Shown: positions 46,344 to 54,265, counted from the first letter of the stretch. The stretch is 64,000 nt of DNA from Sphingobacterium chuzhouense (GCF_014692525.1 NZ_JACNYL010000002.1:1-64000), one strand, 5' to 3'. Numbers and translations are program-made. Notes: generated by a model from the sequence alone, not told the origin.

Positions 46344-46371
46344 CAAAAGGTCATCGTATGACGACCTTTTG
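46344..46371. terminator. bidirectional terminator between SusD and the DUF6520 gene
   Basis: CAAAAGGTCAT and the matching ATGAC-gac-CTTTTG form a hairpin flanked by A and T runs on both sides, suiting termination of both convergent genes (plus-strand SusD and minus-strand DUF6520). Confidence 0.75.
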
Positions 46372-46382
46372 CTACCTTATTT

Positions 46383-46721
46383 CTAGTTGTTAAGAGGTTC
46401 CCGACTGATTTCCTGTACAGCGGGAGTTGAATTATTGACGCTTGATGCAGGGGGATTTGTGTTCAGCCCCTTCATGCAGATCTCTTCATCTGTCGTAGGG
46501 GGAGTACACTCTTCACTAGTAGGCGGTGTAGCACTTTCACCTAGATAGATGTATTCTCCATTTTCTAGATGAAAATACCAATGGAGTTCCTGTACATTCG
46601 GTGTAACTGTTTCCTCCACTTCTTTCTCAATCGACGCCAATACCAAACCGATACCAGCAATGGCTATAGTCAATGCAGCTACGATACTCTTCAAATTTAC
46701 TTTTAAACTTAATCTTTTCAT
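46383..46721 (-). CDS. DUF6520-type small secreted protein
   Basis: A 112-residue protein with a signal peptide (VNLKSIVAALTIAIAGIGLV) and a short acidic, proline/threonine-rich mature part (HWYFHLENGEYIYLGESATP; PPTTDEEICMKG). The pattern W-Y-x-F...G-x-Y-I...C...C is that of the DUF6520 family found in Bacteroidota. Function unknown. It is convergent with the SusD gene. Confidence 0.72.
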   Translation of the reverse strand: MKRLSLKVNLKSIVAALTIAIAGIGLVLASIEKEVEETVTPNVQELHWYFHLENGEYIYLGESATPPTSEECTPPTTDEEICMKGLNTNPPASSVNNSTPAVQEISREPLNN

Positions 46722-46983
46722 TTTCGTAATTTTTTTATTTTCAATTTTTAGTTAGTGCTATCGATGCTTTGTCCTTGTTTGTACGACGCCGGGACACCAC
46801 GATTGCGATAGTCTGAAAAGTCTTTTGGCTGACCTGCCCTTCAAACCGTATATCCTAGATTCGGTTCTTTGTTGTTTGCTTGTAAGACAAAACTACGGCA
46901 TGAAAAGACCGTTGTGGCTGACCGTTTTCGTAAAACATACGGACAGTTTTCATAAATTTTATGTTTTTTAATGCAGAAAAAGA

Positions 46984-47880
46984 TTAATCTCTACTAAATT
47001 TTGGTGGATAATTTTCTGGATAGTATCCGTAAACGTTCTTAAAAGCGGTTACCGTCTCGGGAACACCAAACGCCAGTTCTCGATCTAACATTTCTTCCTT
47101 GGAAGGTATATAATCGTCAGTGAAGCCCAATTTTTGTTTGTGATAATCAACTGTTGCACAGATCATCTCATACTTCTCATGATCTTCCGGGTCAGTTTTA
47201 GAAAGCACGTCTAAGCTTTCAATGAGGCTTGGATAAGTACATATCCGTCTATTGAGATACATCCAATCCCAGCCAGCTTTTTTGCAAGCTTCAAAAAATA
47301 ACTCTAAAAATGGGAGAAGACAATAGCCGTTCTCCTCATAGCGCTTAAAAAATAACTGAACAGCATATTTTATGTAGGTTTCCTCCTTTGAGAAATCTCG
47401 GTCTATTTCCTCGTAAGTCGAGCTGATAGCTATCATTACATCGCCCATTTGGTTTCTGAGGTCTCTACTGCTACTATAAGCGTCACATTTAGAAAGGTTG
47501 GTAATAAAGGAGCATGCGCAGGCGAAGATAACCATGAATTCTTGTCTGGGCTCGGCAACAAACCATTCTTGGTGGTCAATAAATTCATCAAGGGAATAAT
47601 TTGTTTTGTCTAACAATTTGCGGTAGTAATCACCGGGTTTGCCCGGAATTTCCTGGTCGCTCTCCACGATTAGAAGACAGTTTTCCTGTAAGTATCTGTA
47701 ATCATCATAATGTTCTTCGATCGTTTTATTCAAGAACTGGAAATAGGGTGAATTTTGCCATCCTTCTGGAGCAAACTGTTCTACAAGTTCATCTGTGCGG
47801 AGCATGAAATGTATATAGATGTTACGTAGCATATTGGTGCATTCATAAAACGATACGTTAGGAATTATTGTTTTTTTCAT
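46984..47880 (-). CDS. hypothetical 298-residue protein
   Basis: ATG 47880 (MKKTIIPNVSFYECTNMLRN) is chosen because the longer frame would overlap the upstream AraC gene. The product is a soluble helical protein with many aromatic and acidic residues (AYSSSRDLRNQMGDVMIAIS; KEETYIKYAVQLFFKRYEEN). No family recognised. It lies 17 bases after an AraC-type regulator on the same strand, so both are probably expressed together; the shared operon is a clue that the regulator acts on it. Confidence 0.65.
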   Translation of the reverse strand: MKKTIIPNVSFYECTNMLRNIYIHFMLRTDELVEQFAPEGWQNSPYFQFLNKTIEEHYDDYRYLQENCLLIVESDQEIPGKPGDYYRKLLDKTNYSLDEFIDHQEWFVAEPRQEFMVIFACACSFITNLSKCDAYSSSRDLRNQMGDVMIAISSTYEEIDRDFSKEETYIKYAVQLFFKRYEENGYCLLPFLELFFEACKKAGWDWMYLNRRICTYPSLIESLDVLSKTDPEDHEKYEMICATVDYHKQKLGFTDDYIPSKEEMLDRELAFGVPETVTAFKNVYGYYPENYPPKFSRD

Positions 47881-47896
47881 AGACTTATTCGTGTTT

Positions 47897-48913
47897 TTAA
47901 AGATAACTATTGCTGTCAAGCATGCTTAAATAAGTTTTGGGGCTGTAACCTGTACATCGTTTAAACAGACGGTAAAAACTTCGCTCGTGTGCGAAACCTA
48001 ACTCGTCAGCTATGTGGAGTACGGTATCCCCGGCGGTCAACATTTTCTTAGATTTTTCAATAATATAATTTTTTTTGAAATTATTTGGGGTAATATCAAA
48101 ATGTTTTTTAAACAATACCTGTAAGTTTGCTTCGCTTATGGGCAATAGCCCTGTCAAAGTGGATAAGGAGTAGTTGATACCCTTTTCATCTACGCCGAGC
48201 TCAATTAAAGTTTTGGCGGTCTCGACCATAGCCTCGTTTTCCGTTACGACGCCCAGTTCCCTGTCAATTTTACGTTTCGCCAGCTTGATCATTTCCTTTA
48301 GTTGGAAAATGATAGCAATCTGACTGTCTACATCGGCCTTTTCCAATTTCTCGCATAACGATTGGATATAGATTTCCGTAACCGGGCCGATCATAAAATC
48401 CCGGCTCACCATTGGTCTCGATGATTGCTCACGGTGCGCTTCCAGCAAAGGGTGTAGAAACTCAAAACCCGTGTCGGCTCCGGAATCAAAAATACCGACA
48501 TCAAAATAGCATATGAATAATTGATAGGTGCCCGGCGGTACGTGAAGGCAGTAATGCCCGCGAGGTAAATAGATGAATCGCGCTCTTCGTTTATTCAAAG
48601 ATGTAATAGGTGCGTTTTGAGTGTCAGCAATTTGGATACTATCACTGGCCTGCATCAGGTAGACCACATAAAGATCAGCTTGCTTTACAGTGACAGGGAG
48701 ATTGACAACTTCATCGAACACAAAATCGAATTGCTGCAGGTAGCCCAAACGCCCTTTAAAATCTTGCGCGATACAGCTTTTTCTTTCTTTCTGGTAGTAT
48801 ACCGTATCGCCGTCACTAAACGGCAACGATGGAAATAAACCCGCAGCTTGCTCGTCCGGTAAAGGCTTACCGAACACAGCTGTGGTTTCTATAAAAAAGC
48901 TTTTTCTCATCAT
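47897..48913 (-). CDS. AraC-family transcriptional regulator
   Basis: A 338-residue protein; the start MMRKSFFIET at 48913 is preferred over an upstream ATG at 49027 that adds a basic extension. The C-terminal HTH pair is clear: FKKHFDITPNNFKKNYIIEK and ADELGFAHERSFYRLFKRCT with GYSPKTYLSM. The N-terminal 230 residues form an unassigned sensor-like domain. Three CCAAGGTT-type boxes lie upstream near 48968-49099, between it and the divergent peptide gene at 49222. Confidence 0.85.
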   Translation of the reverse strand: MMRKSFFIETTAVFGKPLPDEQAAGLFPSLPFSDGDTVYYQKERKSCIAQDFKGRLGYLQQFDFVFDEVVNLPVTVKQADLYVVYLMQASDSIQIADTQNAPITSLNKRRARFIYLPRGHYCLHVPPGTYQLFICYFDVGIFDSGADTGFEFLHPLLEAHREQSSRPMVSRDFMIGPVTEIYIQSLCEKLEKADVDSQIAIIFQLKEMIKLAKRKIDRELGVVTENEAMVETAKTLIELGVDEKGINYSLSTLTGLLPISEANLQVLFKKHFDITPNNFKKNYIIEKSKKMLTAGDTVLHIADELGFAHERSFYRLFKRCTGYSPKTYLSMLDSNSYL

Positions 48914-49097
48914 TGTGGTTTGGTATACGCCCGAAATATAGGGAACCCAAAAGCGGATTCGTAAAAAAACCTTGGATAGTGCGTTTTCATGGGTTTCGGC
49001 TTTTTTTTGCCATGCTGAACGGAGCATTTTGAGGTATTTAGGTGGGGTTCATCCCAAGGTTAAAAAGCCGAAATCCAGCTTTTCGGGGTTTCCAAGG

Positions 49098-49135
49098 TTT
49101 TTTTTGGATTTTACAATCATCCTATTGCATCTTTG
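49098..49135 (+). promoter_or_regulatory. promoter of the second peptide/acyltransferase locus
   Basis: Eight T then GG (49098-49107), 20 bases, and CATCTTTG (49128-49135). The design and spacing equal those at 28359-28396. CCAAGGTT occurs at 49054-49061 and 49092-49099, and its reverse complement at 48968-48975, so a regulator site may overlap the -33 region. Confidence 0.65.
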
Positions 49136-49221
49136 GTTTGCAGGCCGATAGATACTGTGACCGCGGGCGGTAGAATCGTAATGCAGGATAACATTATTTA
49201 CTAATTTAAAAATATGAAGAC

Positions 49222-49365
49222 ATGAAAAATTCGATTCAAAACAATCAGGTTGCTTGGAGAAAAGATCCGAACCAAAGTAAGGTTTTAGTATGGTCAGATT
49301 TAAGCTCGTACTTAGAGGAAAAACCAGAGCGTGGAAAAAAATGTCCTATTTATACATTTTCATAA
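49222..49365 (+). CDS. short peptide precursor candidate with Cys-containing C-terminus (copy 2)
   Basis: A 47-codon ORF, start 87 bases after the -7 box; an ATG just upstream (49214) is closed by a stop after three codons. The body is polar (MKNSIQNNQVAWRKDPNQSK, then a short helix VLVWSDLSSYLEEK) and the tail PERGKKCPIYTFS has one cysteine after a basic pair, like the tail RKCNFYYV of the ORF at 28468. Both have Cys followed by 5-6 uncharged residues with a tyrosine. This recalls the Cys-led tails of staphylococcal autoinducing peptides (AgrD), yet no AgrB-like gene is present. It is best called a candidate precursor peptide. Confidence 0.55.
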   Translation: MKNSIQNNQVAWRKDPNQSKVLVWSDLSSYLEEKPERGKKCPIYTFS

Positions 49366-49395
49366 CATGATTCTTTTAAAAAAGTACTAATCAAA

Positions 49396-49436
49396 AGCTA
49401 TCTACGCCACTTACTAGATAGGGGGTGTAGATAGCT
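49396..49436 (+). promoter_or_regulatory. stem-loop between peptide gene and acyltransferase gene (copy 2)
   Basis: AGCTATCTACGCC (49396-49408) pairs with GGTGTAGATAGCT (49424-49436): 13 bp with one G-T pair. There is no T run after it, so it is more likely an RNA-stabilising or attenuating hairpin than a terminator. A stem-loop stands at the same place in the locus at 28610. Confidence 0.6.
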
Positions 49437-49455
49437 ACCCTTAAACCACAACCCT

Positions 49456-50331
49456 ATGTATACGTTTAATTCTTGGTCGTTTGCACTGTTCAGTGCAAAC
49501 CTGCACCGCTATTTGCCCAAACTGGACTGGCCACAGCATGAGACCGTTTATATCAATTGGAAAGATCATCACCGAAAAAAGCCGCTGGACGAGCTATTAA
49601 ACAAGAGGGAGATCGACGCGCAAGTTCTTGAATCTTTTCGAGCTCCCTCTATTATCACCTTATTCCATTTGGGAGATCATTTGGTATGGCCGGTGCTACT
49701 AGCACAAAATGGCATCCGTTTTAATGTCGTCTTGGATCGAGCAGTCTACCTCGACGCAAAGAACTTATTTGACAAGCTTCTACTGCAGTTGGGAGCATAC
49801 GGGCACGCGCCGGAACTGCTCTTCAGCGACGATCGTGCATTATTGCTTAAAATTAGATCCCGTATGGCAGACGGCCAACACCTGCTATGTTTTGCCGACG
49901 GAGCCTCCGGTTCGGAAACCATTAAAAAAGATGAACGGTTGCCAATCCAGTTTCTGGAGGGGACATTGTGGCTTAAAAAGGGAATACCCTTTATTAGCCA
50001 TGTATTTGGTATGCCGGTTGTCTCCCTCTTGCCACATAAAATAAACGAAATTGAGTTCCTGCAACGGCACCAAATTATTTTGCCAGCTGTTCAGGAAGAC
50101 CGGAGAACCTATATGCGTCGATGTTTACAACAACTATATGGCAGCTTGGAAAAGAAAATAAAAAATGAACCGCACTTGTGGGAATGCTGGGGATATCTAC
50201 ATCAAAATGGAATGTTGGGTAAAATAATTGATAATCAATTTTTTAATGATATATCCGCAACTATTCCGGTGATGTGGAACGACAAAATCGTGACCTTTGA
50301 TCGGCTGAATTATACGGTTAGAACCGAATAG
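49456..50331 (+). CDS. HtrB/LpxL-like acyltransferase family protein (copy 2)
   Basis: A 291-residue soluble-looking protein, distant paralogue of the one at 28650. The same blocks are seen: IITLFHLGDHLVWPVLLAQN (His71, with Asp74 nearby as a possible partner), then GQHLLCFADGASGSE and LEGTLWLKKGIPFISHVFGM. In the acyltransferase fold these would be the catalytic histidine block and the acceptor-side strand and helix. No membrane anchor is seen. It stands between a candidate peptide gene and a histidine kinase gene. An acyl transfer to the peptide is possible but unproven; a different reaction on this fold is an alternative. Confidence 0.62.
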   Translation: MYTFNSWSFALFSANLHRYLPKLDWPQHETVYINWKDHHRKKPLDELLNKREIDAQVLESFRAPSIITLFHLGDHLVWPVLLAQNGIRFNVVLDRAVYLDAKNLFDKLLLQLGAYGHAPELLFSDDRALLLKIRSRMADGQHLLCFADGASGSETIKKDERLPIQFLEGTLWLKKGIPFISHVFGMPVVSLLPHKINEIEFLQRHQIILPAVQEDRRTYMRRCLQQLYGSLEKKIKNEPHLWECWGYLHQNGMLGKIIDNQFFNDISATIPVMWNDKIVTFDRLNYTVRTE

Positions 50332-50394
50332 CTTATTTGTTGTTTTGACATTTATAATGTAAATTGGGAGTGTACATCACCAAAGCTTAGCGTT

Positions 50395-51456
50395 ATGAAT
50401 CCAATTGTTAGAACCATCTATCGTTCGAATGTGTGGGCTTTTCCAATTTTTGCACTGGTCTTTTGTGTAGCGAATGGATTGTTTGTAAAAGCTTCAATAC
50501 CAAGTGGTCAGATATTGCTGGCGGCGCTTCTATTTGCAATATATTATAATTGGGCATATTATATTGTCCTGAACGTCTATTGGGGCAGGAGGAAGAAAAG
50601 AATATTTGCGGGAGTAGCTTTTGTAATACTTTTGTTGACTATCGAACCTTCGCTGGAGTTATTGATATACAGTTATTTTCCTTTGATTGACGTTTATTTT
50701 GACAAGTACATGCTGGAAGAGGACTATGTACACGACATTTCAGAATTTAGGCAACGTTGGATAACGGCGTTGTTAGTTATTTTTTTTGCCGTGATAATAA
50801 GGCTGGCTCTCCGTTTATATAGAAACAAAACAATCGAAGCAGAAGAGTCAAAACAACAGAAAGCTAAGCAGGATGAGGAAATAAAAACATTGCACGATCG
50901 TTTGAAAGCCCGGCAGCTCAACACACACTTCATCGAGAATTTCGTGCTCATTGCGCTTCATAGGGAAAAGAAACAGAATAAAGAAAACGTGGAGATGTTG
51001 ACTATGCTGACCGACCTCATGAACTACCAATTGAGTATGGATAATCAACAACAAACCACCAATTGGCAAGAAGAATGGGACCAAGTGGAAAATCTCCTAC
51101 AGATGGCGTATTATAAAGATCCGAATTTTGTGTACGAATGGGCCCACGACGGCGGAATAGCCGATTTGGAGATAGTTATCCCGCACGGCCTACTGATAAT
51201 GCCATTAGAGAACGCCATAAAGTATGGTAAAAACAATGCAGAATGGCCATTCCGGATGGATTTTGGCAGAAAGAATAATCGGATATACATTCGTTATACT
51301 AATTATTTCGATCCTGTACAACGTAGCAGAATAAAGTCTACCGGCAAGGGGTTTTGGCTCATGGAGAAGCGCATAGCAGGTGGCGCATGGCCTATTAAGC
51401 TGCACAAGTGGGAAGAGAACCACGTTTTCTACGTGGATATCGAAATAGCATGTTAA
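50395..51456 (+). CDS. LytS-type sensor histidine kinase
   Basis: A 353-residue protein with four membrane helices in the first 142 residues (about 14-30, 36-60, 70-95, 123-142), a coiled-coil linker (QQKAKQDEEIKTLHDRLKAR), the His-kinase segment RQLNTHFIENF with His178, where the usual proline before the histidine's neighbour is replaced by threonine, and an ATPase N-box PLENAIKYG. There is no extracellular sensor domain, so it would sense in the membrane, as AgrC-like and LytS-like kinases do. It is followed by a LytTR regulator and is preceded by the peptide/acyltransferase genes, all on one strand. Confidence 0.85.
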   Translation: MNPIVRTIYRSNVWAFPIFALVFCVANGLFVKASIPSGQILLAALLFAIYYNWAYYIVLNVYWGRRKKRIFAGVAFVILLLTIEPSLELLIYSYFPLIDVYFDKYMLEEDYVHDISEFRQRWITALLVIFFAVIIRLALRLYRNKTIEAEESKQQKAKQDEEIKTLHDRLKARQLNTHFIENFVLIALHREKKQNKENVEMLTMLTDLMNYQLSMDNQQQTTNWQEEWDQVENLLQMAYYKDPNFVYEWAHDGGIADLEIVIPHGLLIMPLENAIKYGKNNAEWPFRMDFGRKNNRIYIRYTNYFDPVQRSRIKSTGKGFWLMEKRIAGGAWPIKLHKWEENHVFYVDIEIAC

Positions 51457-51471
51457 AATACATATAAACCT

Positions 51472-52200
51472 ATGGTAAAGAGAAAAGAAAAATATACGGT
51501 ACTGATTGTTGATGATATGTTGGAGTCCATGGCACATATTGAAATGACCTTACGTAAACTACCTTATTTGGATGTACAGACCGAGAGTGGCCTCATGCGA
51601 GCCAGATCGCTAGTCGAGAAAGGGGTAATCGATATCCTCGTGTTGGATTTGTATATGCCAGAAGCAGACGGATTTACATTTATAGGTCTTTTGGAGCATG
51701 ATCCAGCCGTGATCATGTGTTCTGGTGAAGAGATATCAGGTGCGGAAGCATTTGATCATGGTGTCGCAGATTGTATTAAAAAAATGGCTTCCAGAAAAAG
51801 AGTAATAGAAGCTGTGGAAAAAGCAATAAAGCAAGTGTATGACCGTGAACGGGAAAAGGAAAGTGCTAAGACAGTAATCACGCTTAGACGGGTACAGGAT
51901 AATGCGCCACAGGAAGTTAATTGGAACCAAATCCAATATGTGTCCATTATGGAAAATATATTGACTGTTTTCGACCAGGACGCCGGAGAATCAGATTATT
52001 ATTGCACCCTATTGGGATTTTTGAACAAGGTGCCTCCCCAGAAATTTGTGCAGATCCATCGGCGCTATGCCGTTAGGATAGATGCAATTCGCAACAGGGA
52101 TGGTAAAAAAGTGATATTGACCAAATGGTGGGAGGTGCCGATCGGAGATAAGTATTTGAGTGAAGTAGAACGGGCTATTGACCGTTTGAAATATGAATGA
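51472..52200 (+). CDS. LytTR-family response regulator
   Basis: A 242-residue regulator: receiver domain with Asp14-Asp15 and the phosphoacceptor Asp59 (VLDLYMPEADG), then a LytTR DNA-binding domain from about residue 137 (VSIMENILTVFDQDAG; FVQIHRRYAVRIDAI). It starts 15 bases after the kinase gene and is surely its partner. LytTR proteins bind paired direct repeats, often 21-22 bp apart; the phased repeats at 52572-52857 just downstream are candidates. Confidence 0.88.
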   Translation: MVKRKEKYTVLIVDDMLESMAHIEMTLRKLPYLDVQTESGLMRARSLVEKGVIDILVLDLYMPEADGFTFIGLLEHDPAVIMCSGEEISGAEAFDHGVADCIKKMASRKRVIEAVEKAIKQVYDREREKESAKTVITLRRVQDNAPQEVNWNQIQYVSIMENILTVFDQDAGESDYYCTLLGFLNKVPPQKFVQIHRRYAVRIDAIRNRDGKKVILTKWWEVPIGDKYLSEVERAIDRLKYE

Positions 52201-52225
52201 AATTTAAGTATGCGATCTACCTACT

Positions 52226-52576
52226 ATGAAAAGAACCTTAATGGCTATATGCCGTTATCTGATCCGTATTATCCGTTTATTACATGAATTAAAGTTTCAG
52301 CTATACCATCGTGAAGCGGAGACCATGCGTATATTGTCCGCGCTCCGAAAAGAATACGCGGACTTGAAACACTACTTGTCAGACCAGACTGCGGTCGAAA
52401 CCGTATACCGTGATGCGGAGTATGCCATGGAATTTATTGGCATCAGTGAAAGTACACTGGCGCGCCATCAACGCAAGGGAGACCTCGCTGTGGCCAAGAT
52501 GGACAAAGGCAAACGCTACTTTCGGCAGCAGGATCTGGAGCGCTTTAAAAAAGAATACTGGAACCTACCGGATTAA
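52226..52576 (+). CDS. HTH DNA-binding protein (excisionase/MerR-like)
   Basis: A 116-residue protein with an N-terminal helical/coiled-coil part (RIIRLLHELKFQLYHREAET) and a C-terminal winged HTH (AMEFIGISESTLARHQRKGD; GKRYFRQQDLERFKKEYW) of the helix-turn-helix-17 type. The stop lies right at the start of the 11-bp repeat array, and it could be the protein that binds the array. It is placed 26 bases after the LytTR gene. Confidence 0.75.
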   Translation: MKRTLMAICRYLIRIIRLLHELKFQLYHREAETMRILSALRKEYADLKHYLSDQTAVETVYRDAEYAMEFIGISESTLARHQRKGDLAVAKMDKGKRYFRQQDLERFKKEYWNLPD

Positions 52577-52857
52577 CCTCTTTTTCATACCTGCTTCGCC
52601 CTTTCTTTATACTTTATTCGCCCATCGACCGTGTTTTTTAGGACATTTTACCGTGCCCTTACCGAGCGGCGCACGGTAATTACACGTTGGCTACACGGTA
52701 AATCTCCGGTAAATGGGCGAACAGTGTCCGAATAGATTCCGAACAATGTCCGAACGAGGGGCGAAGACTCTTCGAATGGACCGTGGAATACACATCCGGT
52801 CAATACCCCGTCAATCCAACGGGAAATGGCTGTCAACACCCTGTCAACCGTCCTACA
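52572..52857 (+). repeat. degenerate tandem array with strict 11-bp period (about 26 units)
   Basis: Cut into 11-mers from 52572, the sequence lines up in columns. Within each unit positions 4-7 hold a core that stays the same over several units and then changes: CGCC at 52597 and 52619; CGTG at 52630 and 52652; CGGT at 52674, 52696 and 52707; CGAA at 52718, 52729, 52740, 52751, 52762 and 52773, exactly 11 apart. Then GTCA at unit ends 52799, 52810, 52832 and 52843, also in the same register. TTACCG at 52648 and 52659 is the inverted form of CGGTAA. It fills the 390-base gap between the HTH gene and the first DUF6266 gene. No coding potential is evident. See the findings for interpretations. 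Confidence 0.8.
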
Positions 52858-52966
52858 GCCCTTGTTTTATGCTCTGCTTCTGCTGTATGTTTGTTGCCGT
52901 AAGCCCCATATACCGGTATGCGAGAAGGCGTTACAGATGGTTTAACAATTTAATTTTTTTAGCATT

Positions 52967-53611
52967 ATGGCAACGATTAGAAGAGGAGCAAATGGAGGAT
53001 TCAGCGGGAAAGCTGGATCGGTTATCGGCAGCAGCTGGAAGAGTATTGACTACATCAAAGGCCTGCCGAAAAAACGGACGAAACCGATGACGCAGGATCA
53101 ACTGGTACAGCAGGCGCGTTTCGCGGTATTGACCCGTTTCTTGATGCCGCTCACCCCGATGGTGCGCGTGGGTTATGGGCAGATCCAATCGCATCGGGCC
53201 ACGGCGATGAATGTCGCTGTGCAGCAAAACATGGGCCGTGCCGTAGTCGGTACGTATCCTGATTTTTCAGTGGACTATGCTGCGGTGCGCATCAGCGAAG
53301 GCCGATTGTTAGGTGGTGGTACGGTAGCTGCAACGGTAGCTGCTGGTGTACTTACGGTGAACTGGAGCACAGATGTGAACGATCTAATGGATTCCAATGC
53401 GGATGACTTGGTGTACATCGTGCTTTTCCAGCCGGAGATCGATGAGTTCATGTCTACGCCTACACTTCCTACAAGGGAAGATGGCGAGGTGGACATTACT
53501 ATTCCCGATCATTTCCTGGGTGGAAAGGGGCACGTGTGGATTTTCTTTTCCGACCGGAAGGCAAAGCGCGTGTCGCGGAGTTCATATTTGGGTGAATTGG
53601 ATCTGCAATAA
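52967..53611 (+). CDS. DUF6266 family protein (full length)
   Basis: A 214-residue protein starting MATIRRGANGGFSGKAGSVI and continuing GSSWKSIDYIKGLPKK, the N-terminus typical of DUF6266. A helical middle part (VRVGYGQIQSHRATAMNVAV) and a beta-rich C-terminal domain (GVLTVNWSTDVNDLMDSNAD; GKGHVWIFFSDRKAKRVSRS) follow. No signal peptide. The family is frequent in Sphingobacteria and has no known function. It is the first gene after the 11-bp array and leads a set with holin-, endolysin- and spanin-like genes, so it may be a product released by lysis (inference). Confidence 0.82.
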   Translation: MATIRRGANGGFSGKAGSVIGSSWKSIDYIKGLPKKRTKPMTQDQLVQQARFAVLTRFLMPLTPMVRVGYGQIQSHRATAMNVAVQQNMGRAVVGTYPDFSVDYAAVRISEGRLLGGGTVAATVAAGVLTVNWSTDVNDLMDSNADDLVYIVLFQPEIDEFMSTPTLPTREDGEVDITIPDHFLGGKGHVWIFFSDRKAKRVSRSSYLGELDLQ

Positions 53612-53623
53612 AACAAGGCAGAC

Positions 53624-53650
53624 GAAGGGGCAGTGCTATACTGCCTCTTC
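53624..53650 (+). terminator. hairpin between the two DUF6266 genes
   Basis: GAAGGGGCAGT (53624-53634), loop GCTAT, ACTGCCTCTTC (53640-53650): an 11-bp stem with one G-T pair, followed by CTTTC. It may be a partial terminator that raises expression of the first DUF6266 gene over the rest. Confidence 0.55.
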
Positions 53651-53688
53651 CTTTCAAAAAAGATGTATAACGTAAAAATGAATATCAT

Positions 53689-54258
53689 ATGATCGTACAT
53701 AATGGAATATCTTCCCTAGTGGATGGACGGACATTGGCCAGGCTGCGGTTCCGATCCGCTTCGAAATTTTTGGCTCCGCTGGCGGCGTTGATAAAACAAG
53801 GTCTCGGAGGTGTGAAGAAACCGGGCACGACCCCGATGGGGAAGGCTATGTCGCATTTGTTGACCTCGGGTTTTAGCGGGAAGTATCCCGGATTAGAAAT
53901 AGATCCGGGCAAAGTGAAACTCAGCGACGGAAATTTGGACAACCCACAGGATGTACAGGTGGCTCTCTTTAGAGATAATGTAAACATTTCGTGGTCCACC
54001 GAGATGCTGAACCCCTTCAATGCCCATGACGACGACGTCATCCTGGTTTGTGCTTATAGTGTCGCGGCTCGATACGCTGTACTCCAAGAAGGAGTCGTAC
54101 AGCGAAAAGACGGTCAAGCGATTGTTGTGCTACCGGCCGTGTTCTTAAGGGAGATCACACACCTCTATTTGCTGACACACACGCGGGATGGGAAACGGTT
54201 TTCGCGAAATATATACCTGGGCGCATGTACAGCAGAAAATGGGATAATTAAGAAATAA
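53689..54258 (+). CDS. second DUF6266-like protein, divergent N-terminus
   Basis: A 189-residue paralogue of the preceding protein. The C-terminal domain aligns well (NVNISWSTEMLNPFNAHDDD; THLYLLTHTRDGKRFSRNIY against GKGHVWIFFSDRKAKRVSRS), while the glycine-rich N-terminus of the first copy is replaced by MIVHNGISSLVDGRTLARLR. It starts 78 bases after the first copy and 7 bases before the holin-like gene, so it is in the same operon. Confidence 0.72.
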   Translation: MIVHNGISSLVDGRTLARLRFRSASKFLAPLAALIKQGLGGVKKPGTTPMGKAMSHLLTSGFSGKYPGLEIDPGKVKLSDGNLDNPQDVQVALFRDNVNISWSTEMLNPFNAHDDDVILVCAYSVAARYAVLQEGVVQRKDGQAIVVLPAVFLREITHLYLLTHTRDGKRFSRNIYLGACTAENGIIKK

Positions 54259-54265
54259 CAAAGAA

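Noticed and set aside
49222..52200. A true agr locus
   Set aside because: The regulator is LytTR and the peptide has a Cys tail, but no AgrB-like membrane peptidase is encoded and AgrD's charged C-terminal tail is missing.
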